From contig CAJNDS010000791.1 of assembly GCA_905221605.1 (NCBI GenBank), positions 372,001 to 436,000 on the forward strand: 64,000 nucleotides of DNA. The letters run 5' to 3'. The position numbers were made by a program, and so were the translations under genes. Within the stretch, counting starts at the first letter, position 1, and each line of letters begins with the position of its first letter. This DNA is from Symbiodinium natans. Lineage: Eukaryota; Sar; Dinophyceae; Suessiales; Symbiodiniaceae. A model generated the notes under the pieces. It searched no databases and had not been told where the DNA came from. It saw only the letters and a list, made by a program, of their open reading frames with translations. Shown piece after piece: positions 47,401 through 56,532 of the stretch.

Positions 47401-50400
47401 ACACAAACACGCTGCGGACACCATTAAGAGCATGCTGCCGTGCCCACGTCTTGCCGCTGCCATAGGGTCCGCTTAGCAACGTCGGGCCGTAACTCCACTT
47501 CTTGATCCGGTCCCTGATGACCTTCTCGACAGGCCGTTCGACCAGGGGCCCGTGGGGGTACTCCTGTGGCTGCATGAACTTTTGGACTGCCTGCCGGATC
47601 TGGTGCTCCTTTGGATCAAGGGCGTGTCGTGCATCCTTTGGATTCCGGGAGCGTCGTGCAATGAATATCCCTGGCAATGCAATGGCAATGGCCACTGTGG
47701 CAGCCACACTCAAAACCGTGCACAGGTCACGCAGGTCAAGCGGGCTCTTGGGTGACATTGCCGGTCGGCCCACTCTGGCAGGCTGGCTGTTGAAGCATGA
47801 GTGTCTTGCCGACAAAACGAATGACATGGCGAGGTGCGGGTCTGTCAACATTTCGAACTGGCTACAGCTGTGAGGAACATGTGACGGAGGTTCATGGATG
47901 CTCGGTTATCACCATATATCTGTCAAATACAGACATCCTACAGTGTCCTACAGCCACACACTTACAGCTACCCATGAACCAAGGATTGTCGACACCATTG
48001 TCCACACTCAGTCGGCAACCGCTCGAAGATAGCCTGACAGCCAGCCTCAAGGCGAGATCGGGTTCCGTTTCGGGCAGATAGCCTAGCATAGGTTTAGGGT
48101 TCGAGGGTTCAGGGGTCGGGCCGTGATCACCAACACCCTTTGCCTTGCCTACGCCCTCCTGGAACGTGGTTAGACTTTTCGATACTTGTAATTGTCTGAC
48201 CTTAATGTTGTCAACTTCTGTTGCACTCAGAGACGAAACAGAAGAATATTCGACGAGGGCCCCAGCAAAATCACCCCAGCAGGTTTCCAAAATCCCCATC
48301 TCGTCTTAGTCTTCCTAGGTTGAGTCAACGCTTAAACTTCCAGGGTCTAGGATTGTAGCGTTGAAGCTTGGTAGATAAGTGAGGTTGAAGAAAACCCGCT
48401 TCGCATGAAATTAACAGCAGCTCCCCTAGGCGTGAAGGCTGACCTTGGACAGCTCCTCCAGTGCTTGCCCCACTTCCTGTCAGGGCTTGGGCTTTCGGGC
48501 ACTTGTTTTGTGCTTTGCTTGCCTCAGGGTTTAAAGGATTCTGGTGGCCATCAAGAGCTGACTTCCTGTGCTCAGGCAGAACACCCATGCCTAAAGTCGG
48601 ATTTGCGCGGCCAAGGTTGAGAGCTCCTTACTTGGCTAGGATCTACTAAGTATTGGGGGGGGGGGGTTTTGAAGGGTGCTACCCTGTATGTCGCCCATCG
48701 CGCCGGTGCCTGGAGGAAACTGACGCAGACTTCGATGGAGTCTTCGGTGACCCGCTCCTGGTGTCATCGAAGGCATGGAGTTGAGCTTGTTGGAGGCGTA
48801 TAGGGTGGAGTTCAGGGTTCACGGCTTCTTGGGGAGGTTATAGGGGGTTGTTCGAAGTTGAGGGTCTTAGGCTTCAGGGTCCCCGAGGTTTTGGGCTGCT
48901 CGGAAGGATCTATATTGCGGCTTGCTGAATCTGAGATACTTCGGGGCCTCTGTTGGTCCGGAGCCCACGCGCTGCGAGCCCGGCTTCAAACACCCGACGA
49001 ATAAGTCGAAAAGCCCGTTTCGAGTGAAAAGTGTGCCGAGCTCATCAGAAAGCCCTTTGAAGCTCTACTTGAATGTGCAACCTCCAGATTTCCCACCTCT
49101 CTCTAAACCTCTATACAACATCGAAAAAGCTGAGTTCCAAACCCTAGATGCACAATGCCTCAACCTCATTGTGCCTGAGCTGGTGCCCCCAGTCTCTGCG
49201 CCCGCAAACCCAGTTTCCCCCTGCGGGCGCCAGCAGCAAGGTCGCTATGTGCAATGCCAGGAGCTCAGATGCCACCTTGACAGGGCCCAGGAGGCGAGCT
49301 TGCTGAGTCAGTGGGCTTCAGGCCCAGAAAGCACCTTTATGAATTTAGCTCGCGTGCCATGCCCTTGGACCATGATAGAGCTCGCAGGCCAACACTGCTA
49401 GAAGGTCATGGGTACCTATAAGTAGGGTTCATATCAGAATGATCCCTGGATTTCGAGGAAGTGTTTTTTTACCAAAAAGCTTCAACCCTACTTTTAACCC
49501 ATGAACCTCCGAAGAACCAAGTAGGGCAGGTCAGGGTGCAGAGTGCATCAGCATCAGCTTTAGGTTTTTCTTGGGTTTACGGCCTCCCCCTTCACACGGA
49601 CAAAATGCGGGCCAGTGGTCCTTGAATTCAGGGTTTAGGCGTTTGGAGTTTAAGATTTAGTGCCTAAAAACCCTACACAAGCACCACCAATGCCCGCCTT
49701 CTGGTTCACTAAGTGGGCCATGAATCGGATAGCTGCGGTCGTGACGATCTTGTCATTCCTGTAAGCAGAGCCGGTTGAAACAGATGAGGGGTTTCCGGCT
49801 TTCATGCACAGGCTTTGAGGATCCTTTCATGCGGACCAGAGGAGTTAGTTTCTGGTCGCCTTCAAGAGCGAAATCTACAGGCTCCCACGACGTGTAAGCA
49901 CTCAGCAATTTGGCTTCCCGGCCTCTTGTAGGCACGTCTAAACTGCAGAATCACCCGCCGGATCAGGAGGTCTCCCACTTCGGGCCTCAGTTGAAACGGA
50001 GGCACTACTGCGATTGTCATTTTTGGGTTGAGAAGCTTAGGGCCTGAGGGGCTTCAGGCTGAGGGCGCTTTGGGAAATTTGCTATTTAAGCCATGAATCC
50101 CAGCACTAGGATGCACTTTGCATTCACTCTGCCATCAGCCCTATAAACCCTACAAAGCCTATTCCAGCTATAAACCGTAGAGGTCCTCGACATGAAAGGC
50201 CACAAGAGGAAGGCCTTGGATTCGGGGTTTGGGTTTCAAGGTCCAACCTTGGGGCTGCCAGGGGGACCAAGTACGGCCGAGCGAAGACGGGTTACTAGGT
50301 CATAGAGCTTCGGGGGGTGGATGGCTAGTGACTGGGGCTGCAGCCGTGGCCTCAGCTTCCAGCGGACATCTCAGCAGAGGAGACTAACACCGAAGCCCTA

Positions 50401-53400
50401 AAACCCTCGACCAAAACCGGGCGCCCTTGCAGTTTCGAGTTGATCACGGACAGCAAGGCGGCAAATACCTCACGGGGGGAGGGGTTGGTTGGGAGGAGGG
50501 GGAGCTGAGGGTCTGGGTACAGGGGCTCAAGCAGCCCCCACACCCTTAACACATACTCAAGCCCTACTAAACCATAAACATCGTGGATCCCCACAGAGTC
50601 AGTGGTCTCCAGAATTGGTCTTGCTGTTCGGATTGTGCTGCATCTTCGTGGGCCCAGACCTATCTATGACCTGCACGAAGGGCGGTACACTTGCGATTGC
50701 AAACTCGAGAGGTCTCGCATGGCATGCTTTGGTTTAGGTTTAGAGAAACCCTCTAAACCCTCTAAGCCCTAAACCCGAAACCCTAAAGCTGGCACTGCTG
50801 CCAGGGAGCGTGGGTAAATCCAGGAGACGCCATCTGTGCTCGGATGAGCGCACCTTGGGGGACAAGCCAAACCTGCCCTAAGACCTACAGGCCTTGACCC
50901 TTAAAGCCCTCAGCCCTCAAGGGCTCATATGCTCGATGACCAGCAGCTAGCCTGTTGTTTCCGGGCGCTGCCGGGTTTCAAGGCTTGTGAGACAACACCG
51001 TGACCGCCCAAAGCCGCCCACGCGGACAAAGCGGACAACACCGTGACAGCCCAAAACCGCCCATTTAGGGCCTCAGGGACAATTAAGTGGTTGAGAGTAG
51101 GTTTTACGGTTTATTTGCTGAATAAGGCTTGGGACTTAGGGCTGCATCCAGCATTCGGGGCAAGACTTCGCCCCCCCTCCACCCCCCACCCCCCCCCCAC
51201 AAAAAGTAAAAGATATATATGTAGAGAGAGAGAGAGAGAGAGAGAGACTGAGAGAGAGAGAGAGAGAGAGACAATAACAACAACAAACAACAAAAACAAC
51301 CTTAAATGCCTTTATTTGAAGCGCAGGTCACCGCGCCCCTCAGCCCCTGAACCTACATCACACCTTGTCGCTGCAGAAGGTGTAAGGTTCAGTTTGTATA
51401 AGACATTGTACTGGGTGAGCCGCGCATGGAAAGCTGCCCTTGAAAATGGAAGCAAAGCCCTCTTATCCCGAAACACCCCAAGAACATCAACAGATCGAAC
51501 TCAGCCTGAAGTGTGACATGTGCAGAGCATGCCCCCGGCCCTCTCAACCCCTCTAAACCCTACAAACCCTAACAAAGCAAACAAAAAAAAACAAAACCCC
51601 AAAAAAACCCTACAAAGCCCTGCAAAGCCCTCCTCTAATTCCCACTAAAGCCCTCTCACTGCTTTGACCTTCTGAGCCCGCCGCGCACCAAGAGTCCCCG
51701 GCCTCGCACCAGGTTCTCCTGGAACAGCTCCTGCCGCAAACTCATTAGGGTTTCGGGTTCCGGGTTTTAGGGTTTAAGGGTTTAAGGGTTTAAGGGGTTT
51801 AAGGGGTTTAAGGGTTTTAGGGTTTAAGGGTTTGAGGGTTTGAGGGTTTAAGGGTTTGAGGGCTTAGGGTTAGGGTGTTTAGGATTTACACATGGAGCTT
51901 AAGGGTGTTTGGTGCTTAGGGTGTCGAGGAGTAGCTTAAAGGGTTTGGAGGGCTAAGAGTTTACGACTCCAACTCTTGAGGCTTACCGTAGGGTATTTAG
52001 GGTTTAGGTTGTTGAGATCAGGGGTTCAGGGTATAGGTCCTTCAGGGTTTACGGTTCAAGATATTTAGGGCTAAGAGCTCGGGTTTTTGGATGTCGGGTG
52101 CCGGGTGGGTCAAGGTATTTGTTGGGTTTAACTCAGCTTTTCCTTGTGATGGTTGGGTGTCTAGAGAGCAAGTAAACCCTAAACCCTAACCCTAAACCCT
52201 AAACCCTAAACCCTAAACCGCCATTGCATGAAGCAAGCTGCACAACACTGATACCTCCGTGCTGTGAACACATCATTCATACGACTTGCAATGAAGAGCT
52301 TCAGATCCCACAACAAAGCCTGCGTGCCCGAGAAGGCCCTTTGCTCTAAAGAGCCTGGCCTCCACGATATTCTTGATATTGCCCACCTTAAGCTAGGCAG
52401 CTTTTCAAGGCTATCGGTTTTGGGAGCTGGGCCTCTGTCATTGATGATTTCAGACTGTTTAGTCGAGAAAATTCGGAGAGGTCCTTCTCGGCACTGCGGT
52501 TCGGGTTTTGATGCGCCGCAAACCCCGCAAGAGCCTCCTAACCCATAGCCTGGCTAGCCTCAGTTGGGACCGACACATTTGTGCAGCTTTTCTTGGCCAG
52601 TGAAACAACAAAGGCCACGACATTTTGCCTCCTCAACCGTTTGAACTCGCCCTGAGAAGAAAGGTCGTCAACAAGTGCGATGTCCGAAGCCTGACATTCT
52701 CCCCAATTCCGACCGCCAGCCCTCCGCCCCCCCCCCTCTCCCCCCAAACAGAACCTTAGGACAGCCAAAAGCTCGTCATTGGCATATCCGGGATATCTGG
52801 GTTTTGGGGATTCTCAGGGGGTCATGTGGGAGTAGGACACCCCGGCCAGGCGAGCCGGGCGAATACGGAGAATTGCTGACTTGTTTCCTAACTAACATGT
52901 ACAACCCACCCAGCCTGGGCAAAGCAAGAAACAAGTAGAACCTTGAGGGTTAAGACTTTAAGAGCTCTCAGCTGCACCGTGAGCTTCCTCAACTGACAGA
53001 AAACATGCTGCCTGGGCACGTTCACTTTGTTCACCAGACCGTTGATACTCTTCCTCAGTGCCTCACCAGTCTCACAGGAGTGCATGCTTGCAATGGGTTT
53101 TGGACCTTGGATTTTGTAGGATACTCGAGTCTCTAGAGAGTTGCAAGATTTAGGCGCACGACGAGCTGTACTTCAATCCGAAACCCGCCCTGCATAGGCT
53201 TTGGAACCTTCTGCCGCTGTATGCTACGCATCCTCTGCAGGCATTGCGAAGGATGTTGACGCAATTGCCGTAACATGGCTGGCACAGACATTGTTTTAGA
53301 GTTGTCGAAAGACCAAAAACTGTTGCGCAAATTCTAGAAACAACGCTTTGATTGCTATATGCCAACATCCGGACATTCTAAACGACTCCGCAACCTCCCG

Positions 53401-56400
53401 CGTGGCCCCGAGGAAGATGGGATACAAGTAAGTGCCAGCGGCCTCCCACGTCTGTCGTTGGTACTCCGGGCTCGTCTTGTCCTCTATCTCCTTCTGCATG
53501 CGCGCTAACCTCCAGCAGTCCGGAGGTTTAGCCGTTGAACCCATTTCCAATGAAGTGCTAAAAGCCAGCAAATAGGGCTGGTGGAATTGGAAACTCGAAT
53601 CTTCAACCCTGAGCACCCTGAAGCCATAAACCCTAAACAGTAGGATTCGAGGCCGACAGCCGGTTAAATGTCCCCGTAATGCTCCGAGGTTACTCCGAGG
53701 TTCAAGGCCTGTAGCGTGAGCACTGGAGGCGAGACTCTTACGATGTCCCTAAACGCGAACCCCCACTAACCCTAAAGCCCCACAAGAAAACACGGCTGAG
53801 CCCTGGGATTCTGAGCCTGGGGGGCTCAGAGAAGCTCTTAAACCCACAAAACCCCGAAACCCTGAACACCTAGTCAGGGTTGCGGGTTTGCTCTGATTAT
53901 AGGGCTTATGTCAGTTTAAGCTTAGGGTTCGTCAAGACCATAAACCCCAGTACTGTCAGGCATACTGAAGCTGTCTGGCAAGAGGCTTGAAGGGAGGAAC
54001 GTATACCTCAGCGTCTCTCTCCGGTTTGCGCTTAAGGGCTTGGGCTCACCAAGTGCCGGTTCATCAGGGCCTTTGGCACTTCGGGCTTCTAGGGCTTATG
54101 CGGGATTTTGGCTCTTATGCTCTTCTTAGAGGGGAGGTCCCAACAAAGCTCCAACTCTGCAATCCAAGCACGAAGCCCATCACTTTGCCCAACGTCAAAC
54201 CGCGAACAAAGCACTAAACATGCAGGATCCGGCCTGCTCAGATTCTGCGTACTTTGTTCCACGTGTGCATGAGACTCAAGGGCTTCTGGGGCCCTGCGCC
54301 ATCCGCCAGTAGCGACATCAACATCGACACTGCACACCATCACCTCTTGGAAAGCCCCCCTAAGCCCGAACGACCCTCGAAATCTAGGAAGGGAGCCGGG
54401 AACCTCAGGAGGACTGCCCCGCAAACCTGGAGACTTGCAAGCAAAGTACGCCACCGCTCCGGCCCAAGTTCTCGAGGTCGGCGATCTTCCGTTTCCTAGC
54501 TGCGGCTTCCGAATCAATAAGCACTTACATATATATATATATATAGACAAGAGCCTGCGACGAGGGTTTTAAGGCTTCAAATCTCTGAACTCGCGCAGCT
54601 TCTGACCACACTTCATGGAACCGCCCTCAGTCTTTAAGGAAAAGCTCAGACAGGCCTATACCCCAAATCCTATAAACCCGTGGTCCCCGTCAAGGGTCCA
54701 TAGGCCCAGACGCGATCGAGGGCTTAAAATGGGCTATTGGGTTCCGGGGCTTGGGGAGACGGGGGGGGGGGTTGTGAACAAAGTGCAGAACCCTGGGCCA
54801 ACGCCCGAAATCACTGTGGTCCTGCACAGGAGTATTACGGGGTTGTAGTCGGACTTGTAATAATATATATATATATATACATATATAATCCGAAAGGCCA
54901 GCTAAAAACGAGATCTCATGCTGGTCGGACATGCTAGAAAAAGAGGTTTGGTTGCAGGGCTGTGGGTTGCCGCTCAAGCAGTGCGGCAGGTCTACCTACG
55001 ACTTAATGCCGCTTACAGTTGTAATAAACTCTATCCCGCCATCTATAGCAACCAAGTCTATAAGGAAGCAGCCCCTCTGGCCATGCGGGAAGTGACAAGG
55101 TGTTTAGGAACCTTGTGGCTTTGGCTTCTTCAGGGTACTCAGGGCACCATGTCCCTAGAGATCAAGGTGCAACTATCCACCTTCCCGCACTACTTCTTGC
55201 CACCCAAGTGTCTTGTATGTCTCCAAGTCTTCTTCCGCCTTCACCTGCCCATAGATCAAAGCACCCTACACCCAAAACCCTCAACCCTTTGAGCCCTAAA
55301 CTCTTGTTGAGTTTGCACAGATAGGAGCAACCTTGCCTAAAGACCCTATCAAGGAGACTCAAGGGCTACACCCGCAGAGGCTAGGAGTCACAAGCCCTCG
55401 AAGCCCTCGAATTGGGTTTGGGATGAGAGCGACTTGGGCCCAAGTCGGCAAGACTTGCCAGGGGCTAGCAGCTGCCCAAGCACTGCTTACCACGCATCTC
55501 CAAGGAAGTCTACTCCAAGTGCTCCACAAGCTCTCACCTATGCTTCTTGAAAACCACTCCCAAACTAAAGTTCCTAAAGCCCCAAGCCCAAACTCAACCC
55601 TAAACCTTAAAACGCCGAAGCTCAAGCTCCCAGAACCCAAACCCATCACTGAGGTTGGGCACGGGCTCGCGGCTGCGTGCCGCTTTGGCCTCCTTGCTCC
55701 CCGCTGCTGGTGCCTCCTTACACTTGCGTCTCTTTCGGGCTTGAAAAAACTTGGGGTTTCGGGTTCCGCCAACAACAAAAAGTCAAAAGTATATAGTTCG
55801 AAGCGAAAGAGCGCTGCCTTGTGGAGTCTCACAGAGCCCTCCCTCGTCACTCGAAAGCCCGAAACGTGATCCCTAGTCCTGAGATTCCTGATCAAGTGCC
55901 CTTTAAGCTGAAAACCCTAAAACCCAAAATGACCCGAAAGCACGCCACCTCCCGTAACCCATCGGCCCTCCGCCCTCCGAACACTAATTATTCCCCAAAT
56001 CTCATCGAGGAGAATATCTTGGGGGCAGATAGGCCCTAAACCCAAAACCTGCGAGTGGGTTCCGGCTTCCCGGGAAAAGTCACAAAGGTGGTGAAAACAT
56101 GTGGAAGCCAGGGCCATGACAGTGCAGGGTCCATTCTGGCAAGGCATTCATCCCCCTAAACCGTAAACCCTAGACCCTAGAAACTTTGCAGGTGTTGGGG
56201 GCCCCAAGTCTCCAAACCCAGAACCGGCATCATACTCAACCAGCCAGACGAACTGATGGGTTTCGTCGTTGGGGCTTCGGGTTTCGGGTGCCAGGCATGT
56301 CCTTTAGAGACTGCTGCAAGAGGCGGTCCCAAGCAATGGAGCCGGAGCTTTGCCAGCACGATTTTTTTTTTTTTTTTTTGGGGGGGGGGGGGGGGTGCAG

Positions 56401-56532
56401 CGCTTTCGGTGCTCTTCTAGACAACATCCCACCCCATGCTTCCAACGAACCCACCCCATGCTTCCAACAAACAACCGAAGCAGAGCGCGCCTCGCTTGAG
56501 GATGACTTCTTCTTCTTTTTGTCTTTTGCCAT
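29397..56532 (-). CDS. CWC22: Pre-mRNA-splicing factor CWC22 homologue
   Basis: CWC22 is a spliceosomal protein whose MIF4G domain escorts eIF4A3 to load the exon-junction complex; its MA3 domain is needed for splicing. The proposed start ATG at 56530-56532 begins MAKDKKKKKSSSSE and the stop is at 29397-29399 after ...SSSSDSSDS. Signature stretches, all matching the family order, are QKEIEDKTSPEYQRQTWE, ALRKSINGLVNKVN, ELFQENLVRGRGLL, RAQMASPGFTHVFAALLSV, FMAHLVNQK, ERVTEDSIEV, LHEGEIDKRVQYVIEGLY, LDLVEDEDQITHE, DLVNLRRSIYLVIMSS, LETNKLRNIGKFFAHLLYTD, ITEDTTTSSSRIFIK, HPKNVRFAINYFTAIGLG. About 34 exons of 26-80 nt spread over 27 kb. Four short family segments (near YIPP, SPRG, DPNF and the LPW turn) were not located and probably lie on further small exons. 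Confidence 0.93.
31128..35193 (-). other. CWC22: CWC22 MA3-domain exons
   Basis: Exons: 35147-35193 (EKILDFTEQDLVNLR), 34598-34637 (SIYLVIMSSVHYE), 34241-34294 (ECVHKILKLNIAEGQEKE), 34030-34079 (VCTMLIDCCAMEKMFN), 33689-33718 (30 nt), 33278-33355 (VQQDNFTESFGIQFNTVH), 32996-33053, 31903-31953 (VKITEDTTTSSSRIFIK), 31700-31725 (26 nt), 31301-31376 (KKLVDRLNEDELKPFFTG), 31128-31196. Phases agree at every observed join. Donors are GC except GT after 33689-33718 and 31903-31953, and GA after 32996-33053 and 31301-31376. A short exon for the LPW turn between 32996 and 31953 was not identified. Confidence 0.9.
32372..32432 (+). repeat. (GA)n microsatellite in CWC22 intron
   Basis: Nearly pure GA dinucleotides with single interruptions (GGGA, GCGA). 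Confidence 0.9.
38139..38579 (-). other. Unexplained 146-codon open frame inside a CWC22 intron
   Basis: An uninterrupted minus-strand frame with an ATG lies between CWC22 exons 38866-38919 and 37149-37182. It is Cys- and Ala-rich and contains PPEQYAADEAGRLCRL. Codon bias is weaker than in secure exons and no family is recognised. It may be chance, a decayed insertion, or part of a missing exon. Confidence 0.2.
39526..39572 (-). repeat. Interstitial telomere-type array (CCCTAAA)
   Basis: Two pairs of CCCTAAA units are separated by CCCCAAAATCAATA. The array is intronic in CWC22. Confidence 0.85.
40201..40230 (+). repeat. C16A14 homopolymer pair
   Basis: A run of 16 C passes directly into 14 A. 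On the CWC22 sense strand it reads T14G16. The inverse arrangement occurs at 56362-56395. Confidence 0.9.
40335..40995 (+). repeat. Pyrimidine-rich microsatellite complex
   Basis: Successive blocks of (CT)n, (CTTT)n, (TTTCA)-type pentamers such as TTTCATTTCATGTCATTTC, (TCT)13 near 40808-40845, and (TC)n near 40962-40985. The long open frames here are repeat artefacts. Confidence 0.9.
41315..41510. repeat. (TA)n-rich block with CATATC
   Basis: Alternating TATATA and ATATCATATAC stretches with several self-complementary segments. It may fold or unwind easily. Confidence 0.85.
41570..43660. repeat. Triplicated block of decayed telomere-like repeats
   Basis: Three related copies begin at about 41600, 42395 and 43500, each with GATCATGATGTAGG followed by CCCAACC, GGGTTAAGG and GACAGGTTTAGGG. 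Other shared landmarks are GTTATAACC...GCAGCAA, GCTTATCGGGGGATGG and CTTGAGCTATCTTAGGTAAGG. The rest is dense AACCCTATAGGGTT-like text in both orientations, so a decayed CCCTAAA array was amplified as 0.8-1.1 kb units. Confidence 0.85.
43684..43792 (+). repeat. Tandem repeat, about 54-bp unit
   Basis: GAGCAGAAAAGATACGGGAG followed by ACACTGCTTGCGATTCAGAA occurs twice, with a third partial copy. It directly precedes the large palindrome. Confidence 0.85.
43815..44215. repeat. Large palindrome of AAACCATT / AATGGTTT units
   Basis: The left arm (43815-44030) is tandem TTAAACCA with CAATGGTTTCCCCCTTATGA spacers; the right arm (44035-44215) is the inverse complement, with TCATATGGGGGAAACCATTG. 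The centre lies near 44030 (CCATGAAAATGG). The arms can pair over most of their length. Confidence 0.9.
44270..44335. repeat. (TA)n stretch
   Basis: TATATATATATATATATCACATATATATA with CATATCATATGTG, just after the palindrome and before CWC22 exon 44554-44589. Confidence 0.85.
44983..47851 (-). CDS. Membrane-anchored P-loop ATPase nested within CWC22
   Basis: Exons in order: 47264-47851, 47163-47190, a weak one near 46505-46560 (ELSRKLQLAHADGL), 45824-45922, about 45631-45686, 44983-45407 (stop TAG at 44983-44985). The first ATG of the open frame is at 47849-47851; an inner ATG at about 47756-47758 (MSPKSPLD) is an alternative. One membrane segment, TVLSVAATVAIAIALPGIF, is followed by a basic stop and the Walker A motif GPYGSGKT. 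VPVIVVEIP follows as a Walker B-like strand, then VLVVATDEEACARLAF and HIVVEDLTE|EEAVSML, in the style of STAND/AAA ATPases. Exon 45824-45922 is exactly 33 codons and joins in phase to EEAVSML. The gene sits between CWC22 exons 48444-48476 and 44554-44589 on the same strand. Function is inferred from the fold only. Confidence 0.8.
46318..46372 (+). repeat. (GA)n microsatellite
   Basis: GAGAGA runs interrupted by GCAGAAGAGA. It falls in an intron of the nested ATPase gene. Confidence 0.9.
51220..51271 (+). repeat. (GA)n microsatellite in CWC22 intron
   Basis: Two GA runs separated by CTGAGA. A C-rich stretch and TATATATG lie immediately to the left. Confidence 0.9.
51745..51875 (+). repeat. 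Interstitial telomere-type array (TTTAAGGG/TTTAGGG variants)
   Basis: About fourteen units of GGGTTTAAGGGT, GGGTTTGAGGG and TTTTAGGG follow directly on CWC22 exon 51685-51730, in the intron upstream of that exon in gene direction. Confidence 0.85.
52173..52220 (-). repeat. Interstitial telomere array (CCCTAAA)6
   Basis: Six nearly perfect CCCTAAA units with one CCCTAA deletion. It lies 300 bp from the TTTAGGG-oriented cluster at 51745-51875, so the two face each other. Confidence 0.9.
54858..54885. repeat. (TA)n stretch
   Basis: AATATATATATATATATACATATATAA; a similar short run is at 54529-54545. Confidence 0.8.
56362..56395 (+). repeat. T18G16 homopolymer pair in first CWC22 intron
   Basis: A run of 18 T passes directly into 16 G, 96 bp from the proposed first CWC22 exon. 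It is the mirror arrangement of 40201-40230. Confidence 0.9.

Larger units (their letters stand above)
48444..56532 (-). other. CWC22: CWC22 N-terminus and MIF4G exons
   Basis: Exons: 56491-56532 (start), 55650-55729 (basic, RRKCKEAPAAGSKEAKAAR), 54452-54495 (RKRKIADLENLGRSGG), 53443-53509, 53020-53061, 52360-52386 (27-nt microexon VGNIKNIVE), 51685-51730, 50810-50853, 50431-50468, 49923-49985, 49698-49758, 49231-49275, 48710-48757, 48444-48476. From 53443 onward all joins keep frame. Donors are GC for every join from 53509 to 48476 except GT after 53020-53061. The segment equivalent to GGAYIPPFR between 54452 and 53509 was not found. Confidence 0.88.

Noticed and set aside
55333-55869. 178-codon frames on both strands
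   Set aside because: Only the short minus-strand basic segment at 55650-55729 shows coherent codon bias and fits the CWC22 N-terminus; the rest is open by chance.
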